Positions 21,416 to 35,300 of a stretch of 64,000 nucleotides of DNA are shown piece after piece (the first letter of the stretch is position 1; every line of letters starts with the position of its first letter). Made by a program: the position numbers and the translations under genes. Source of the stretch: Canna indica. Lineage: Eukaryota; Streptophyta; Magnoliopsida; Zingiberales; Cannaceae. The notes below the pieces were generated by a model. It was not told where the DNA came from and made no database searches. It saw only the letters and a program-made list of their open reading frames with translations. Where the stretch lies: NCBI GenBank assembly GCA_034359265.1, contig CP136896.1, positions 64,553,501 through 64,617,500 on the forward strand, written 5' to 3'.

Positions 21416-24400
21416 TTGCAGAAGATGTTTGGCTACTGGTGTTTGCCTTTGGATAAACTTCATGGATATGTCATGGAAGTCTTCATCCACAAAATGGTAT
21501 GGCTTCAGCTGGGTGGTAGATCTATCCTTGCTATGATTTTGAAGACCTTATATAGATTTGATCTATCTGTAATATTGTTGTTGTATGATCAAGTATTAGC
21601 ACAAACTGCAGCTTTTGCAAGCTCTCTCAACGGCTGTACATCCCTTGTCGGGGTATCTAAAATACTTTCCAGTGATCAGGCACCGAACTGAATCTTTTAC
21701 TAACTTATGCTTTCAGTGATTTTTCAAGCAACATTGGTTAGATCATCTAACATTTTCATTATGATGCTTCTATCCTCATTGGTTCCAAATGTCTTGTGGT
21801 TTTTGCTCTTATTTTATATGATTGCTGGTTCTTTCATCAGTAAGTTTACGGTCCTGTTAAAACCTTGTTGGTTGCTTCTTAGCTTACTTCTACCTAATTT
21901 CAGATATATATATACACACCTAATTTAGATATATACATCAGTTTATTTGGTGGTTACCATATATGTATAGTTTTATCCTTCACCAGAGTGCTATGCAGCT
22001 TAGGTTAGCATCTAGATAGTTCTTTGTGGTTTCATTTTTGTTACTCTTTCTAATCTGATAGTCAAATGAAAAATGTCATTACTTTCTTATTTGCTCATTC
22101 AATTTTGTTCTCTTGAATATTCATTTTCTGGGTTTTAAAGTAACAAATATGCATTATGTAAAGTGGAGATGTAGTGGAATTTGGGCTTTCCCTCCTGTTT
22201 TCCGAGAAGCAATACTACATTTTCATTCAAACTGATTGTTTGGCTCTCAGAAGCATTCAGCAGGAGTAAGTTCTGTTGTTAATGAAAAATGAATCTGCCC
22301 CCTATTGAATAACCATATTTTGGAGTTCTAATCTTTTAATTTTGAAAAACTGGACAAAATTCCTAATCTATTGTCATGGATTGTCATTTGAGCAGACCAT
22401 TACTGAAAAAATGAAGACAAAATGGTTGGTGCACATGGACTTTTCATATTTTATATAATTGAAGAAGAAGAAGCACTATATTGTGTATTAATCATCTTAT
22501 TTGTCATGTCAAGTGATATAAGATTTGTGTCCTTGTATTGCTATGGAGTATCAATTGTCAGAAATCAGAATGGTATTTTTTGTAGGAATTGCATTCTGTT
22601 GAGCACCTTTTTCGCAATACTCTATGGTTTATTTATGGCTCTACAGCATAATTATTTGGAGCATAATGATGGACAAATGATCTTCCTAAAACTTCATGAG
22701 ATTGAAGCAGCTTAAGGTTGATTACTTTTATTTGTTCTTGGTATTTGCATATTCTCTGTTCACATTTTTGCCTTTTTACTAATATAGGATGATCAAGATC
22801 TGCATGATGACAGATAATTTACTCTTTGACACCCACTATCCAATTCCCTATGGATTTTGAACCAGCGGTCAGTTGAAGAAGTTGTTGGAGTTAGGTTTAT
22901 CATAAGAAGGATGATTGTTATCTTACCATTTTTTGAGACAACAAGGTAAGCTTATATTCATGGGATTTTGCTGTCATCTATATTATGATGGCTCTTTTAA
23001 AGCCTTATCATTTATTAGGTATGCAATATATGGTAAATTCTGTCTGCAACGAAGGTTATGATTAAGAGCAGGTTCATCGAGCCGCCTTGCCCGAATGATA
23101 ATGAATTAGCAACTATCAAGATGCAGCTGCTGGGTTTCGGCATCAATCTTTCAGGATTCAGAAAAACTGCACTAGCTAGTTCAATTAAAAGGTACAATTT
23201 CTACTGAATTGAGTGCTATGGACTACTTATTCACACTTCTGTTAATCTTCCTGCAAATACAATTTGGTGCAGTGGGACCCCAAATGCACCATAATTATGA
23301 AAGAGCTTACAAGTTATTACTGTTGTTGAAACCATTGTTCATTAACATGCTCTAGTTTCTTGCTGAAGTTTCATATTGTTTTTATGGTAACACTTGAACA
23401 TACGGGCATTTTAATTTATTCTGCTTCTAGTATACGATCGTGACTACATTGATGCTAACTGAATTAGATTAGCTAGAAAAGAATATAATTAGTTGCTTAA
23501 AAGAACAGAAACAGACTTCAATTATGGAGTTAAATAGAAAATGTGGATGGAGGGATTAGGAAGGGAAAGAAAAGGGGAAAAACTAAGGGTGAAATTTCTT
23601 CTTATTTGAGAAAATATATTATATAGGAAAAGTATTTAAACCAATAAAATTTTTAGATCAAAGAAAGATTGGGTTATTCTTCTTCTTCCTTTCCTCCCCT
23701 TCCATAGTGATAATATTTGCTTCATTGAGATATTCTTTATTTTATTTTTTTTGTATTCATATATTATAATTCTAGTATTCTAAATTTGATAATATAGTCA
23801 TCAAATCTTATAAAGTTACTCGATCTTAGACTGAGTAGGGAATACGGAGTACCCTAGTGATATATTAGGCATTCATGATGAGGCTCATAGAACGCATGTG
23901 CGTGCCGTTGGTCATCATTGTGCTATATTGTTCTCATAATAATTGTGTTCGTGGGACCACATTTCAAGATGAGGATTCATGCTTTTAAATGGATGTTCGG
24001 TACAAAAATGCTGAAATGTTAATGATTATTTCTTTTATGGAGTGTTGTCATAAATAATTTTTTACTCTTTCAACTTAAAACTACCATCAAAATTCACTGT
24101 GTCCGTCATCCCGATAGAATTGGATGAAACGGGCGAGCTTGATCAAAATTTGGTCCAATTGTGTGGTATGCTTATACGGGTTGGATGCAACATTTTCTAA
24201 CATGAACCGGAATGACCTGTTTCGATTGGGAAACCAATTTCACATTTGGTTCGGTTGAAATATAGAATCCTACATTGGTCAATTTTAGTCAAACATCAAC
24301 TAAATTGATAAACTAGATGAAACTTGAGGTAAATGTCCTATAATCTTGATTATAGAGAACTTGCCCAATCTATTACATGTCCAAGAGTTTAATTTTTTGA

Positions 24401-24995
24401 TTAAGTTGGATGGTTAATAAATAATAGTTGGTAATCCATAGTTATCAGCTATCAGCTATCCAAATAACTGATTATTAAAAAAATTTGGATCAACAATTGA
24501 ACTTTGAACGCAAACTTTTAGGAGCTGTTAGGGGATCCTCAACCAAACATCTCCGAAGTTATGTTAGCGAAGAGAGATAGTCTATTAGCAAGTAGACAAG
24601 ATATTGTCACGTGGAAAATGGATGAATGAGTTGTCCGAGTATGATTTGCACATGCTATTAACCTCAATGAATAAGATCTACTACTGACCTTTAGACACTG
24701 TTTTCTTGGCATGGTTCCATCAGAATTTGACCATGAATTTAATTCAGATTTTGTTTAACTTGATTTGTTGTAGAAATTCAAAAAATAGTCTTTATATGGT
24801 TAACTTGACATTATCGGGCAAGTTTCTTTATTTTTTTTCAGTTTAATCTTTTGTCGATTGCTGGGAGAAGTTTAATTAATCTTCTGTCTGGCTTCTCCCT
24901 ATATATATATATAGTTTTGTAGCATAATTATTACAAGACGCATTTGTAAGCTTGCATAGATGCAAAATTAAACGCATAATGAACCCAAGACATAC
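21416..24995. other. Long AT-rich intergenic region, no convincing gene
   Basis: It begins with the presumed 3' UTR of the BIR-like gene. Open frames at 21416-21691, 21707-21928 and 22422-22715 encode hydrophobic, low-complexity sequence without recognisable domains. Around 22862-22949 and 23056-23190 two short exon-like stretches have plausible coding bias and splice-like borders (see findings). Nothing else could be assigned. Confidence 0.4.
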
Positions 24996-24998
24996 TAA

Positions 24999-26093
24999 GG
25001 GTCCGTTCGTTTCGCATAATTTTAAGGTACAATATTGGACAACACTCGATGTTCCGTGTTCGTTTGCGAAAATATATCATTGATAGGACAAAGAGTAATG
25101 TCTTGGTACGTACACCAAGCCCTAATTGGAGTAACAAGAGCTTGTTAGTTTGGTACAAGGTTGAAAATGACAATAGTGATTTTTTTCATATATATTTTCA
25201 ATATACGTAAAAAAAATTCAAGAATGTTCGATTTTCCTAAAATGAATATATTTGGATTAAAAAAGAATATATTTTGATAGAAAATAAGTATATTTGTATA
25301 CCTAAAGAGAATATATTTGGATCAAAAGAAAGTATATTTAGATAGAAAAAGTGGTATATCTATATATTTAAAGAGAATATATTTGGATCAAAAGAAAATA
25401 TATTTGATAGAAATAGAGTATATATATATATAGTGTATATTTGGACTCAAAAAAAGTATATTTTTGTAGAAATAGTGTATATATGTGTTTAGAGAAAATA
25501 TTAATATTAAAATAGGGTATATTTGGACTTAAAGAGAGTATATTTTTGTAAAAATAGTTATGTATGTGTTTAGAGAGAATATTTAAATTAAAAGAGAGTA
25601 TATTTGGATTAAAAGATAATATATTTTGATAGCATATATATATATCAAAGATATTTGTCAAATAAAACACTAATTATGTATACTTAGTTACTTACTATGT
25701 ATACTCACTATATTAGTAGGTATACTTAGTATATGTGAGACGGTGTGGTCGCGTCGTCAATGATGATAGAGCCTTCATGTCATAACATATTAGTTAATTA
25801 ATCTACTTGATGATTATAATAGAACATATTAATTGAATTTATAATCATTATATTAATGAATATTTAATAATAATATGATCTTGTCTGATATGTTTTATAC
25901 GATGAAATGAACAAGAAATAGTGCAAAGAGTATTTTTGTCAAATTGTTTTGTCATGTGTAAGATAGTTCTAAAATTGATGTCCAGTACCGTGTAAAATGA
26001 ACATGAAATTATTTTTTATATTGTCATGTACAATCTTATATTGTACCGATTAATATTATACTGTACTAGATAGTTTGCGAAATAAACGAATCC
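24999..26093. mobile_element. PIF/Harbinger-type non-autonomous element with internal AT-rich tandem repeats
   Basis: The ends GGGTCCGTTCGTTTCGCA and, as reverse complement, GGATTCGTTTATTTCGCA agree at 14 of 18 positions. They are flanked by TAA on both sides (24996-24998 and 26094-26096), the usual 3-bp Harbinger target. The inside (about 25215-25640) consists of irregular units of about 60 bp built from AGAGAATATATTTGGATCAA-like and GATAGAAATAG-like segments. No transposase. The terminal motif resembles that of the full Harbinger element at 50543-58054 (GGGC..TTTCG). Confidence 0.75.
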
Positions 26094-26096
26094 TAA

Positions 26097-26739
26097 AAGT
26101 ATATTCGGATGTCTAATTACTAAACTACCTGTGACTTCTCCCATTATAGATATCTGTGTGTCTTTAATTCATACAAATAATAATAATTTGGTCAAAGAGA
26201 CATTTATTAGTTGGACTTGACCAAAATTGACCTTTAATCAATTTACTCTCTAGTATATAGTCGACCAGTAGTCTTTTGCTGAAGTCGATCTTATTTAATA
26301 CCAAGCGACCACTTTCTCACTTGAAGGCGGCCAGTGGCATCAAAGCGTCACAATGACCATTTTTTCTCCAAACATCGTTAGCAAGCAATAGTTATTTTTC
26401 TCAATTCGCAACCTGGTAGAAATCAACCTATTGTTAACCTATCACTAATGTTCTTCAAGAGATAGTTACATTAAACAATAAAAATTGATAAATATTTTTT
26501 TTATGAGATGGTCACTCATATTCTTTGTGAGATAGTTATGTATATTATTGACGTTTTTCTTTATCAACCTAAAGCTCTTTTTTTTTTTTGATAATTTGAA
26601 ACTTCCACTTAGAAAGTGTTTGATTGCTAATAAGTTAAAATACTCTAAATAATATTTGCTTATAAAATAAATACTGTAGGTTATATATGTAATATTATCA
26701 TTTGATTGCCTGCAAATATTATTACATATTGCAATTACA
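26097..26739. other. Intergenic, nothing recognised
   Basis: AT-rich sequence with a (T)n run near 26577-26589. No open frame or terminal repeat was found. Confidence 0.3.
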
Positions 26740-27141
26740 TAGGGCTACCAAAAATGGACACGGCATGATAACTACGGACCGGCCTGGCTCGGCACGATTA
26801 CATTGTGGGCCGATGCGGGCCGGCTCTTATCGGGCCGGGCCAGCCTGTTTGGCCCGTTTAGTATTAAAAAAATAATTTCAAATCTAATTTAGTGCTTGTT
26901 TAGTGTTTTAAAATTGAATGTGAAGTTAATTCATAGAGCTTTTCACGTGAAATGCTATATTTGGTGTTTATTTAGTCTTTCAAATATTTTTAATTAATTT
27001 TTTAAATATTTTTTAGCAAATTTTTAGTTGATAAACGGGTTCGCGAGCCGTGCCAGGCGGCTCGCAATATTTTGCGGGCCGAGCCGGCCCGGGAATTTTC
27101 GGCCCACGGAGTTAGCGGACCGGCCCGTTTTGCCACCCCTA
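26740..27141. mobile_element. hAT-type MITE
   Basis: The ends TAGGGCTACCAAAAATGG and, as reverse complement, TAGGGGTGGCAAAACGGGCC are imperfect inverted repeats of a common plant hAT MITE type. The flanking 8-mers CAATTACA (26732-26739) and CAATTGCA (27142-27149) differ at one base. Both ends are rich in GGCCCG/CGGGCC motifs and the centre is AT-rich. About 400 bp, non-coding. Confidence 0.85.
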
Positions 27142-27650
27142 CAATTGCAAGTGCTTGGTTGGATGAAAAAGAATAATTAATAAACATGCATAATTTGACT
27201 TTTTTTTTCTTTCGAAAGATAACGAAATTCATTTCTAGAATGAAGCAAAATTATAATATAATTTGTAACAATCAAATACTACAGTGGATAAACATTCAAG
27301 ATCACGTCCACAAACGAAAGGATGAACAAATCAACATCACAAATCATCAATACTAGATAAATTGGAAAATATGCATTTCAGCAAGTATGCTAGGGTTCGA
27401 ACCTCAGATCTACTTAGTAGCCCCTAATATTACTGTCCACTTGTGACTTGTTAGTTGCAACTATTTCACAACATTTGTATCTTAAATTCATATATAAAAT
27501 GTTTTAAATAAATAAATAACAATAAACCAAACATAAAATTTCACCCATTTGTTGCATCTAATTTCAGCAAGTCTAATTAGAGACGGTGCAACTTCTATGG
27601 AGCCGCTTATAAAAGTGAATCTAATCGAACTTAGTATGTTTAAGACAAGG

Positions 27651-28398
27651 TTGTCAAAAGCGTTAAGCGCACTCAAGACGCAAATGATCCATATCGCCTG
27701 AGGCGCAAAGCGTAAAAAAACGCGCTCCTGACTAAAATAAGGCGCACCTTACTAAATTCAGATAAAAATTAAAAATTATGCATAAGCCATAAGCAATATA
27801 ACATACACCAAAGTACCAAACATATAGCAAATTAAACAATTGTTGGGATGTGTGGCGACTGATCTGCCTAAAGCCCTTTTTTGTTGGGCTGTGGGTCTGT
27901 GTCGCCCTATATAAACTCACATGTATTTGTTTGTCTTGTATCTGAAGAAAATCCTAATAGTGAAAACTTCTAGTGTGGTTGTGAGAGTAGACAGTTTTCT
28001 CCAAACCACGTAAATCCCATGTGTGTTTATTTTTCTTCTCGTTTCTTGTCTATTCCGCTAGATCTATTCCCAACAATATGAATCCGACATGTACCAAACA
28101 ATAATAGACTTAATAGCAAATCAAACCACAGTTACCATCAAGCAAAAAAAGTCGTGACTTCACATGTGAAGCCCTAAATGGATTTATTTTTTAAAGTGGT
28201 AGGCCCCTCACTTAAAGTCGAAAAACTTGACTTCACCCAGGCGCCCGCTTGGTGCGCCTATGGCTTAAAAAAAATCCTAGAAGCGCGGCCAAGGCGCGTG
28301 CCTGGGTGAAGGCGCTGCGCCTTGACCGCGTAGAGATGCTAGGCCTCTTGTCCGCCTCGCTTGGTGCGCCTAGGCACCCAGGCATGCGCTTTTGACAA
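27651..28398. mobile_element. TIR element flanked by a 50-bp direct repeat
   Basis: Terminal inverted repeats TTGTCAAAAGCG (27651-27662) and CGCTTTTGACAA (28387-28398), followed inward on both sides by GC-rich segments with GGCGC and CGCCT motifs. The element is interrupted by a solo LTR (27841-28072). Just outside, a 50-bp sequence ending TCGAACTTAGTATGTTTA appears on both sides (27593-27642 and 28412-28461) with one mismatch. That is far longer than an ordinary target-site duplication. Confidence 0.7.
27841..28072. mobile_element. Solo LTR (~232 bp, copia/TRIM size) nested in a TIR element
   Basis: It starts TGTTGGGATGTG and ends TATTCCCA, flanked by the perfect 5-bp duplication ACAAT (27836-27840 and 28073-28077). 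A TATA box (CTATATAAACTC) lies near 27908-27918. No internal region is present, so it is the product of LTR-LTR recombination. Confidence 0.85.
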
Positions 28399-28461
28399 GC
28401 TTGGTTTAAGATTCTATGGAGCCTCTTATAAAAGTGAATCTAATCGAACTTAGTATGTTTA

Positions 28462-29354
28462 TGATTGAATACAAAGAGTCAACATGTGTAGTGAAATAAT
28501 GATTCTAATACTTTCATTTTAAGTTCACTCTTAAAAACGTTAAATTCACTCATGTGTAGGGCTCCATAAAAGATCTATGGAGCTCGACTTCATAGTAATT
28601 TTTTCGTATTAAGTTAACTAACATTTATGTACAACACCTGAGCTAAGTCATGAATAAATTATTTTTTGGATCAGATTTGAAGATTTATTGAGAATCAAGT
28701 TGAAAATTTTAAAATTCGAATCCAAATAAAATATATCATTGCTTATCACAGAGACAAAGACCGAACCCAACTTTTCATAAAAAACATAAAGATCAAAAAA
28801 ATATTAAAATATTATAAAATCCAAATTGACCTAAACCAACTTGATTTAATTTTACCTAACTGAGATATCATATACATATATAATTAAAACACAGATTGTT
28901 TTTATTGCCTTAATGTTCATGTTTTCCCCTAACCTATAGAACTCAGTTCAAATTGAGTTCGGTTTTCTTCAACCTAACCAAACCCATCCCATTTACACCC
29001 ATGAAACTACCCCATGGAGCAGCATCCTTGTCCCCTGCTCCAACCATATTGAAAAAGAATGCACATAGTAGTTATTATATGAGAACAAAAGAGACATGAG
29101 CTAGGCGACTCTTTTGTCTTGAACAGGAACACAACAACTAAAGCACTTACTCCAAAAATCGAAAATTGCAAGCTTTTGAGTAACTCTTCCAGGAGAAAAA
29201 GAAAAGAGTTTTAAGAGTAACTACAAGATGAAGCATGTGCTAAGGCCCATAGAAGACAAGTGCAAAAAGATTGAGCCTAAATGAATAAATTTCAACTCAT
29301 TGCAAATAATAGTAAAGAAAATGAGATGATTTGAACGTACAGATTAACTAGAAG
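28462..29354. other. Intergenic downstream of the kelch gene
   Basis: AT-rich with no coding signal. It should contain the 3' UTR of the kelch gene near 29355. Confidence 0.4.
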
Positions 29355-32300
29355 TTATAAATGCAATTTAGTTCTCCACATGCATCCAACAACCTTCTTG
29401 GGAGATGGATTGTCCGGTCCCTTGTCTCTTTGGCCAGATGTGAAATAAAGCCAACCATTCCAGTAGCCAACCAAGGTAGTCTTGATGCGGAAAGGCATTC
29501 TTCCGATCACTGACCATTCCTGCAGGTTCAAGAGAAACATCATTCAAATGTTTGATATTATCTCGATAGTAGTGTTAACATCAAACATGCACTACCAAAT
29601 GAAAAGATTTGTATATTTCTTCCAAAATGAATAATGAGCCTGATTGGCAAGCAACATGAGACTATGTGCAGAGTTTAGAGTACAAGCCATTAGATATCAC
29701 ACAGAAATAACAAGTGAAAGCAGAATGATAATTGAAGATTTGGCACACTTCATTTGTGTAATATTTTTTACTTTAATAGGAGATCAGTAGGAGTACTCAA
29801 GTACGCCTCTGCAACTAAGAAAGTTGATAAGAAAAAGAAGGAAAAGTTAAAGCAGTTTCAGATTACACTCCACTATTTGGACGGGAGAAAAGACAAGTTG
29901 ATTTTAACCAGGAAGGTTTCACTTCACAAGAAATGGCAAATGTCATGGCACTTGTGCAATAAATAAAGATGCTCCGATATAGAATTAGCTTAAGCATGAA
30001 TGAATACAGCGTGAAGCTGTTAACCACAGGAACTGTGGATCAGATAATGGCACCTTACCTCCAATGAGAGAGAGTTTCATGTTTTCATCCCCAAATCCCA
30101 GGGTTTTAGAAGAACTAGCTACCAGATCATAGTGTGGCCACAATTACAGTGAGTTTTCCAGTCACAATAAAATAAAAAGAAATATCCCCTGATCACTTCA
30201 ACTTTTTACCAAAATCAGAGAATTTAAATAGTTCTAATGTGCATGTCAGGGAGTCACAATTTAAAAAAATGTAGACTGTACATAGATTTGCTACAATTGA
30301 AAGAACCTTAAAGATTAATGAAAGACCCAATACTAGAATCTCTGTATTTCCAACTTTAAGAGAAATTTAAAGTTCTCATTATTGGAAAATGGTAATTTCT
30401 AATTTCCAACTTTTCCGGTCAAAAGCATTTGTTTTTGTGTTGATGATTGTGATTGTATTTGAATCAACCTAACTTATTCAACTGAAACTTGAATTTGAAT
30501 CAACTGATGACTGTGAACTGCACTTGATGATTGTGATTGTCTCTTAATCAGCTAAAACTTTCCCTAATTCACTTTTTCAGCTGATCCAAAAAGTTAAGAA
30601 CTGCATTTAATGATTGTGATTAAATTATGTTTCATGTGTTAGAGCTCTCTAGTTTGAGTTGAGGACTTCCAAGAGATATTCAACTAAACAAACCTAATTT
30701 TATTGGTGCAAATGAAAGAGATGAATATTTAATCATGTCACTAAGCTTACAAAGATCATATATATGCTAATAATGTTCCAACTCCTACTAATGGTCCTAC
30801 ACCATATTTTCCAAGTTTCCTGATTGGAATCTTAGGCAGAATCCCTGACCTGAACTATCTAAATATGCAGTTTACCAAGCCCTTTCTGTTTGCTGCTTCG
30901 GGCCTAGCAAACTTTGCTCAGTGACCCCGCCAAGTGTTTGCTCCACTTGGGAAAATCATAATCTCCCCTTCCAAAATAAGATGGTAGTCAGCCTCATGTT
31001 GCCTTATCTAGACTGGAGTTATGGGGACAGTGTGAAGGTCACACAAGATGTGGAGATTCTTGTGCATTATGTTTTGGTCTTGCTAATGCAACAATGCTGC
31101 TAGAGTTTGTACAAGCCTCAATGAACATTCTTGCTTCATAGCATTCAAATCAAACACAAAACATAACAAAAGAAGTATAAGTTCATTTAGAGAAGATATT
31201 TCAAACATGTTTTGTGCTTTTTTAAGCTTCTGTCATGCATAAATTTGATTGCATTTACCAAAAATTGCAATTTTGTCTATATTGCAGTGAAAATGAAAAT
31301 GAAAATTTCAATATTGTTTCCTAGTAAAGAAGATACATGCAGGAACTTCAGTTTAATGATTATTTTATTCATCAAGCTATCATTAGTTCTTGCTGGTTTA
31401 CTGTCTAGCAAATCTTGAAGAAACTAATTGTGATAGGTCCTTGCTGAGCTGATAAATCGTAGAATAAATCAGTTTCTTATGCAGTATGTACACTATCTTT
31501 TTATCCCATTCCATCATACAAATTGGATACTTAATTCAATTATTGTATTTTGTCAATTGAAAATTTTATATACAGTAACAGAAAAACCAGAAATGATATA
31601 AAATATGAAAAATGCTAACAGGTACTAAATTGAAAGTCATATGAATGATAAAAAATCCGAACAGAATTAGCAACAGATAATATGATGCTATGCACCAAGT
31701 ACAAGAGAAAAGAATTTCTTTGTAAAGAAAAATTTCCTACCAATGTATCCAAATTGAATCGAAATACTTCACCAACCAGCACCATTTTCTTGGTTATGGG
31801 ATGTTTTTCTGTTGTCCCTCCAGCAATAATAATTGAATTATTAACACTAACCCATGCAAATTCTATGTGAGAATCTGGTTTAGGCATGGGCGGTAGCTCC
31901 TTCCATTTCATCTCACCATCAAGCAAGTAAACATCGCTGTACACCACCTGCATAAGCAAGAAAATGAATTTGCAACCCTATGAGAATACTTATATGTGAA
32001 AAGTAAGAGAAAAGGAGACATTGCAATTAGAAGCAAATAAAAGGCAAAAGAATATGGGTTCCATGAATTGTCTGAAACTAAGAAGTTCTAGGGTTAGATA
32101 TAAAAGGTGATAAAGATAGACATTACATTCTAAATAAGAACTAAGATGTTAGATGCCCCTGAATATTTCCATGATTTAAGCATATAAACTTTTTATTGAG
32201 GTAAGCAAAAGTCCACGTGGTACTTGAATGTGGAAATCTGAAGTGGACCACCGTCCCATTAGTTCTAACATGGATAACACCATCCAAGTGTAGCCTGTAA

Positions 32301-35300
32301 ACAAGGCTTTACAGCAAAAGCTTACTAAATTAAACATATAGGAACTTTCAACTAACATAATAATTAATAGCTTACCTCACTTCGCCGAACACACTTGAAA
32401 ATTGGTGATCCAGGTTTGGCCATAAAGTCACCCTCTTGACCACCAATAACAATGAGTTGATCATTAGCAACAACACAAGCCCTGATGGTAAAAAACATTT
32501 AGGTTAACTATTGTCATGGTATTAATAACCTAACAAGATACTTAATGCAAAACAAACTAGATTAATCGATCAAAGACAAACACGAATATGCAACAGCTAA
32601 GATGTGTCAAGAATATAAATGCATAGATTGATCCCTTTTCTAACAAGCTTAAGTTTTGGGAAAAGTTGGTCGTCCAATCAAATTTAACATGATTTCAAAG
32701 CATGAGGCCTTGAGTTCAAATCCTCCTAGTATTAGTATTAAAAAAAGTGCCCTCACTTCAATAAAATGGATCCACGTGTTGGGCTTGGGTCAATTTCCTC
32801 AAGTTTACGTGTCCACACACGAGGGGGAGTGTTAATAATGTAAATGCATAGATTGGTCCCTTTTTTAACAAGCTTAAGCTTTTGGGAAAGTTGATCATCC
32901 AATCAAATTTAACAAGATGATAGTTAATGATGTGTTAAATGAAAAGTAACTAAAAATCTAAAATATCATTCATTGCAGAAGCTAACAAACTAATATCATA
33001 TTTAATTTATACATCTAATCCGCAATCACCAAATAAAAAGAAGAGCTCTGAAGAACAGTTGGGTCAGGTACAAACTGAACTATCTTTAGTCAGTTAAGCG
33101 CTATCATGTTTTCTAGTGTTATATGTTTTGTGATAAGCATGATTATGGAAGTATGCCTCAATAACCAGTATTTCATTTGGTAACTGGTAACTGTCTAATG
33201 ATCTTCTGTTTGATCAGGTCAATAAGTGAATTTACCTACATACTGAAAAATAAAGTTCTATTTCAAGAATGAAAGCAGAATAGAAGACAACAATCCTCTT
33301 TCTGCAAAGCCAGGATGCAACTCATAAATGGGAACTACAAAAGTACAAATAAAAAATGATCAACATCTATGAGTACCTGTAGACTATACTTAACAAATGA
33401 GAAGTACATATACTTGATGCTAATAAAAAATCAAAATGACATGTAGCACTAAGTGACTACATGCTGTATACAAGATAGGTATGCCATTTAATCATTTATA
33501 GAAGAAAATATTGATCAAGTATGGAACAAAAATAGGTACTAACTTTAGATAGGGCCCGCAAACCTGTGGGGACCACCACGTGGTATAGGGATTTCACTCC
33601 GCCATTTTTTCTCCAAGGCTTTTCCATCTTTCACTGCAAGACTCCAATGTTCTAATCCAGGCTCATGGCGATCCTCCTTGCTTCCACCCATGACATGAAG
33701 TCTGCCTCTCCAAAGTTGGGTGGCTGGGGCATACCTAAAAGCCATCCAATAATGCATTTCCATCATGGGACATGTAAATTCAAGTTTTGCAATTGGAAAC
33801 ATCCACAAAGAGAAGAAAGGGGTAACTAATTAGAGGATGACTCTTGACTGATTAATATTCATTTAAAACAGTATTGGAATGTTAAAAGTAAATGGTACAT
33901 TAAACATCACTTTAAAAGACTGGAACAAGCTTCAGATGTTAGTTAAATACACTTAAAGAATCAGAGTATTAGAAAATTTTGGACCAAAAAAAAAAGTACC
34001 TATATGCTGACTTAGACAAAGTTCATCAAGTACAATCTACACTCTGCCTTGCATGAGGCAATGCCATGTTAAAAATGCTTATGATCTCTAAGTTCCATCA
34101 TCCATGAACTCACCTTGGCACGGGCAAGGGAGGCAAGTCATGCCACTCTTTCTTCTCTGTATCTAGCACAAAAGTGCGAGCTGTAGGGCCCCTACATTGA
34201 GGACCATATTGTCCAGTCACAACATAAATGTATCTTCCATCAGTTACCATTCCCAAATGAGAATGTGCCATTTCTTTTGGCATGTCAAATCTTCCTCCCC
34301 ATGTGTTATCAGTAAAATTATAGACATCAACATGGGAATGCACCTAAAATGAGATTGAAGCAGAAAATTCCATTAGCCATGTAAAAGTAACTTTTATGCT
34401 ATAAAGGGAAAAGGTTGGACTAGTTGTAAAAAATTAACTGGTGCCTAGCCTGAAAACATGGAATTAGTATTCTTTTTTCTCCTACTTTTACAAGTTTTAC
34501 TGATTTAGCCATAGAAACAAGAAAGCTAAATTATTTCATTCATGAACATTAATGGTTTGATATAGCTATGGTGAATATTTAAATTTCTAGAGAATTTATC
34601 TTAGATGTAGGAATGGAACTTATATCAAACCTACCACATAATATAGAAATTTCGTACACATGAAAAAGAAGAGTAATCTCAACTCTTAGGATATATTATT
34701 TCACACTTAATTAATTAAGGAAACCTTAAATCTCTGCCAAAACTAACTGGAACCTACTGACATGAATGGAGGTGTTAATTGTTGAGTCTAGCTAAAATTC
34801 ATCAACCTAGCTGAAAAACTAGAAGAAACTTGTTAAAGCTAGTCACAGCCACCCATACAAAACTGAATAGATATATATAGATTTGGAACAAAAGTAATCC
34901 ATTGTAGCTTTCATCTGAAACTTAAAGATTACAAGGTTCATAATGTGTATAGGACTAATTGTTCTGACGAAGTAATACTTGCAGTTTTAACAAAATGTAA
35001 AATATGAAATTTATTATAAGGAGAAGAGGAAAACATGAAATCAAGTAGGATAGTAGCTATATAAAGATTCTCACATAGTTAATTGTACCATATCCGGCAA
35101 AGACATATAAAAGATTCTTAATCTGTATAGCAGCCCCATCTAGGCGTGGCACAGGTGCCTCTGCCATCTCTTCCCATTGTAATTGTGGTGCTGGTATATC
35201 AGCAAAAGTTGCATTCAGTTCTTTTGAAGTCAATATTTTTTTATCCTTGTTCTCCTTATCCTGAAAAAAGAAGGTTCGTCGAGATTTGATGAATGCAACA

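Noticed and set aside
22422..22715. 97-codon hydrophobic frame
   Set aside because: Low-complexity, AT-rich composition, no domain, no splice context.
27395..27425. tRNA-like B box (AGGGTTCGAACCTC)
   Set aside because: There is no matching A box at the right distance and no cloverleaf can be drawn. It may be a SINE fragment, but evidence is too thin for a feature.
29754..29966. 70-codon Lys-rich frame in kelch intron 6
   Set aside because: It lies on the strand opposite the kelch gene within its last intron and has no domain or promoter context.
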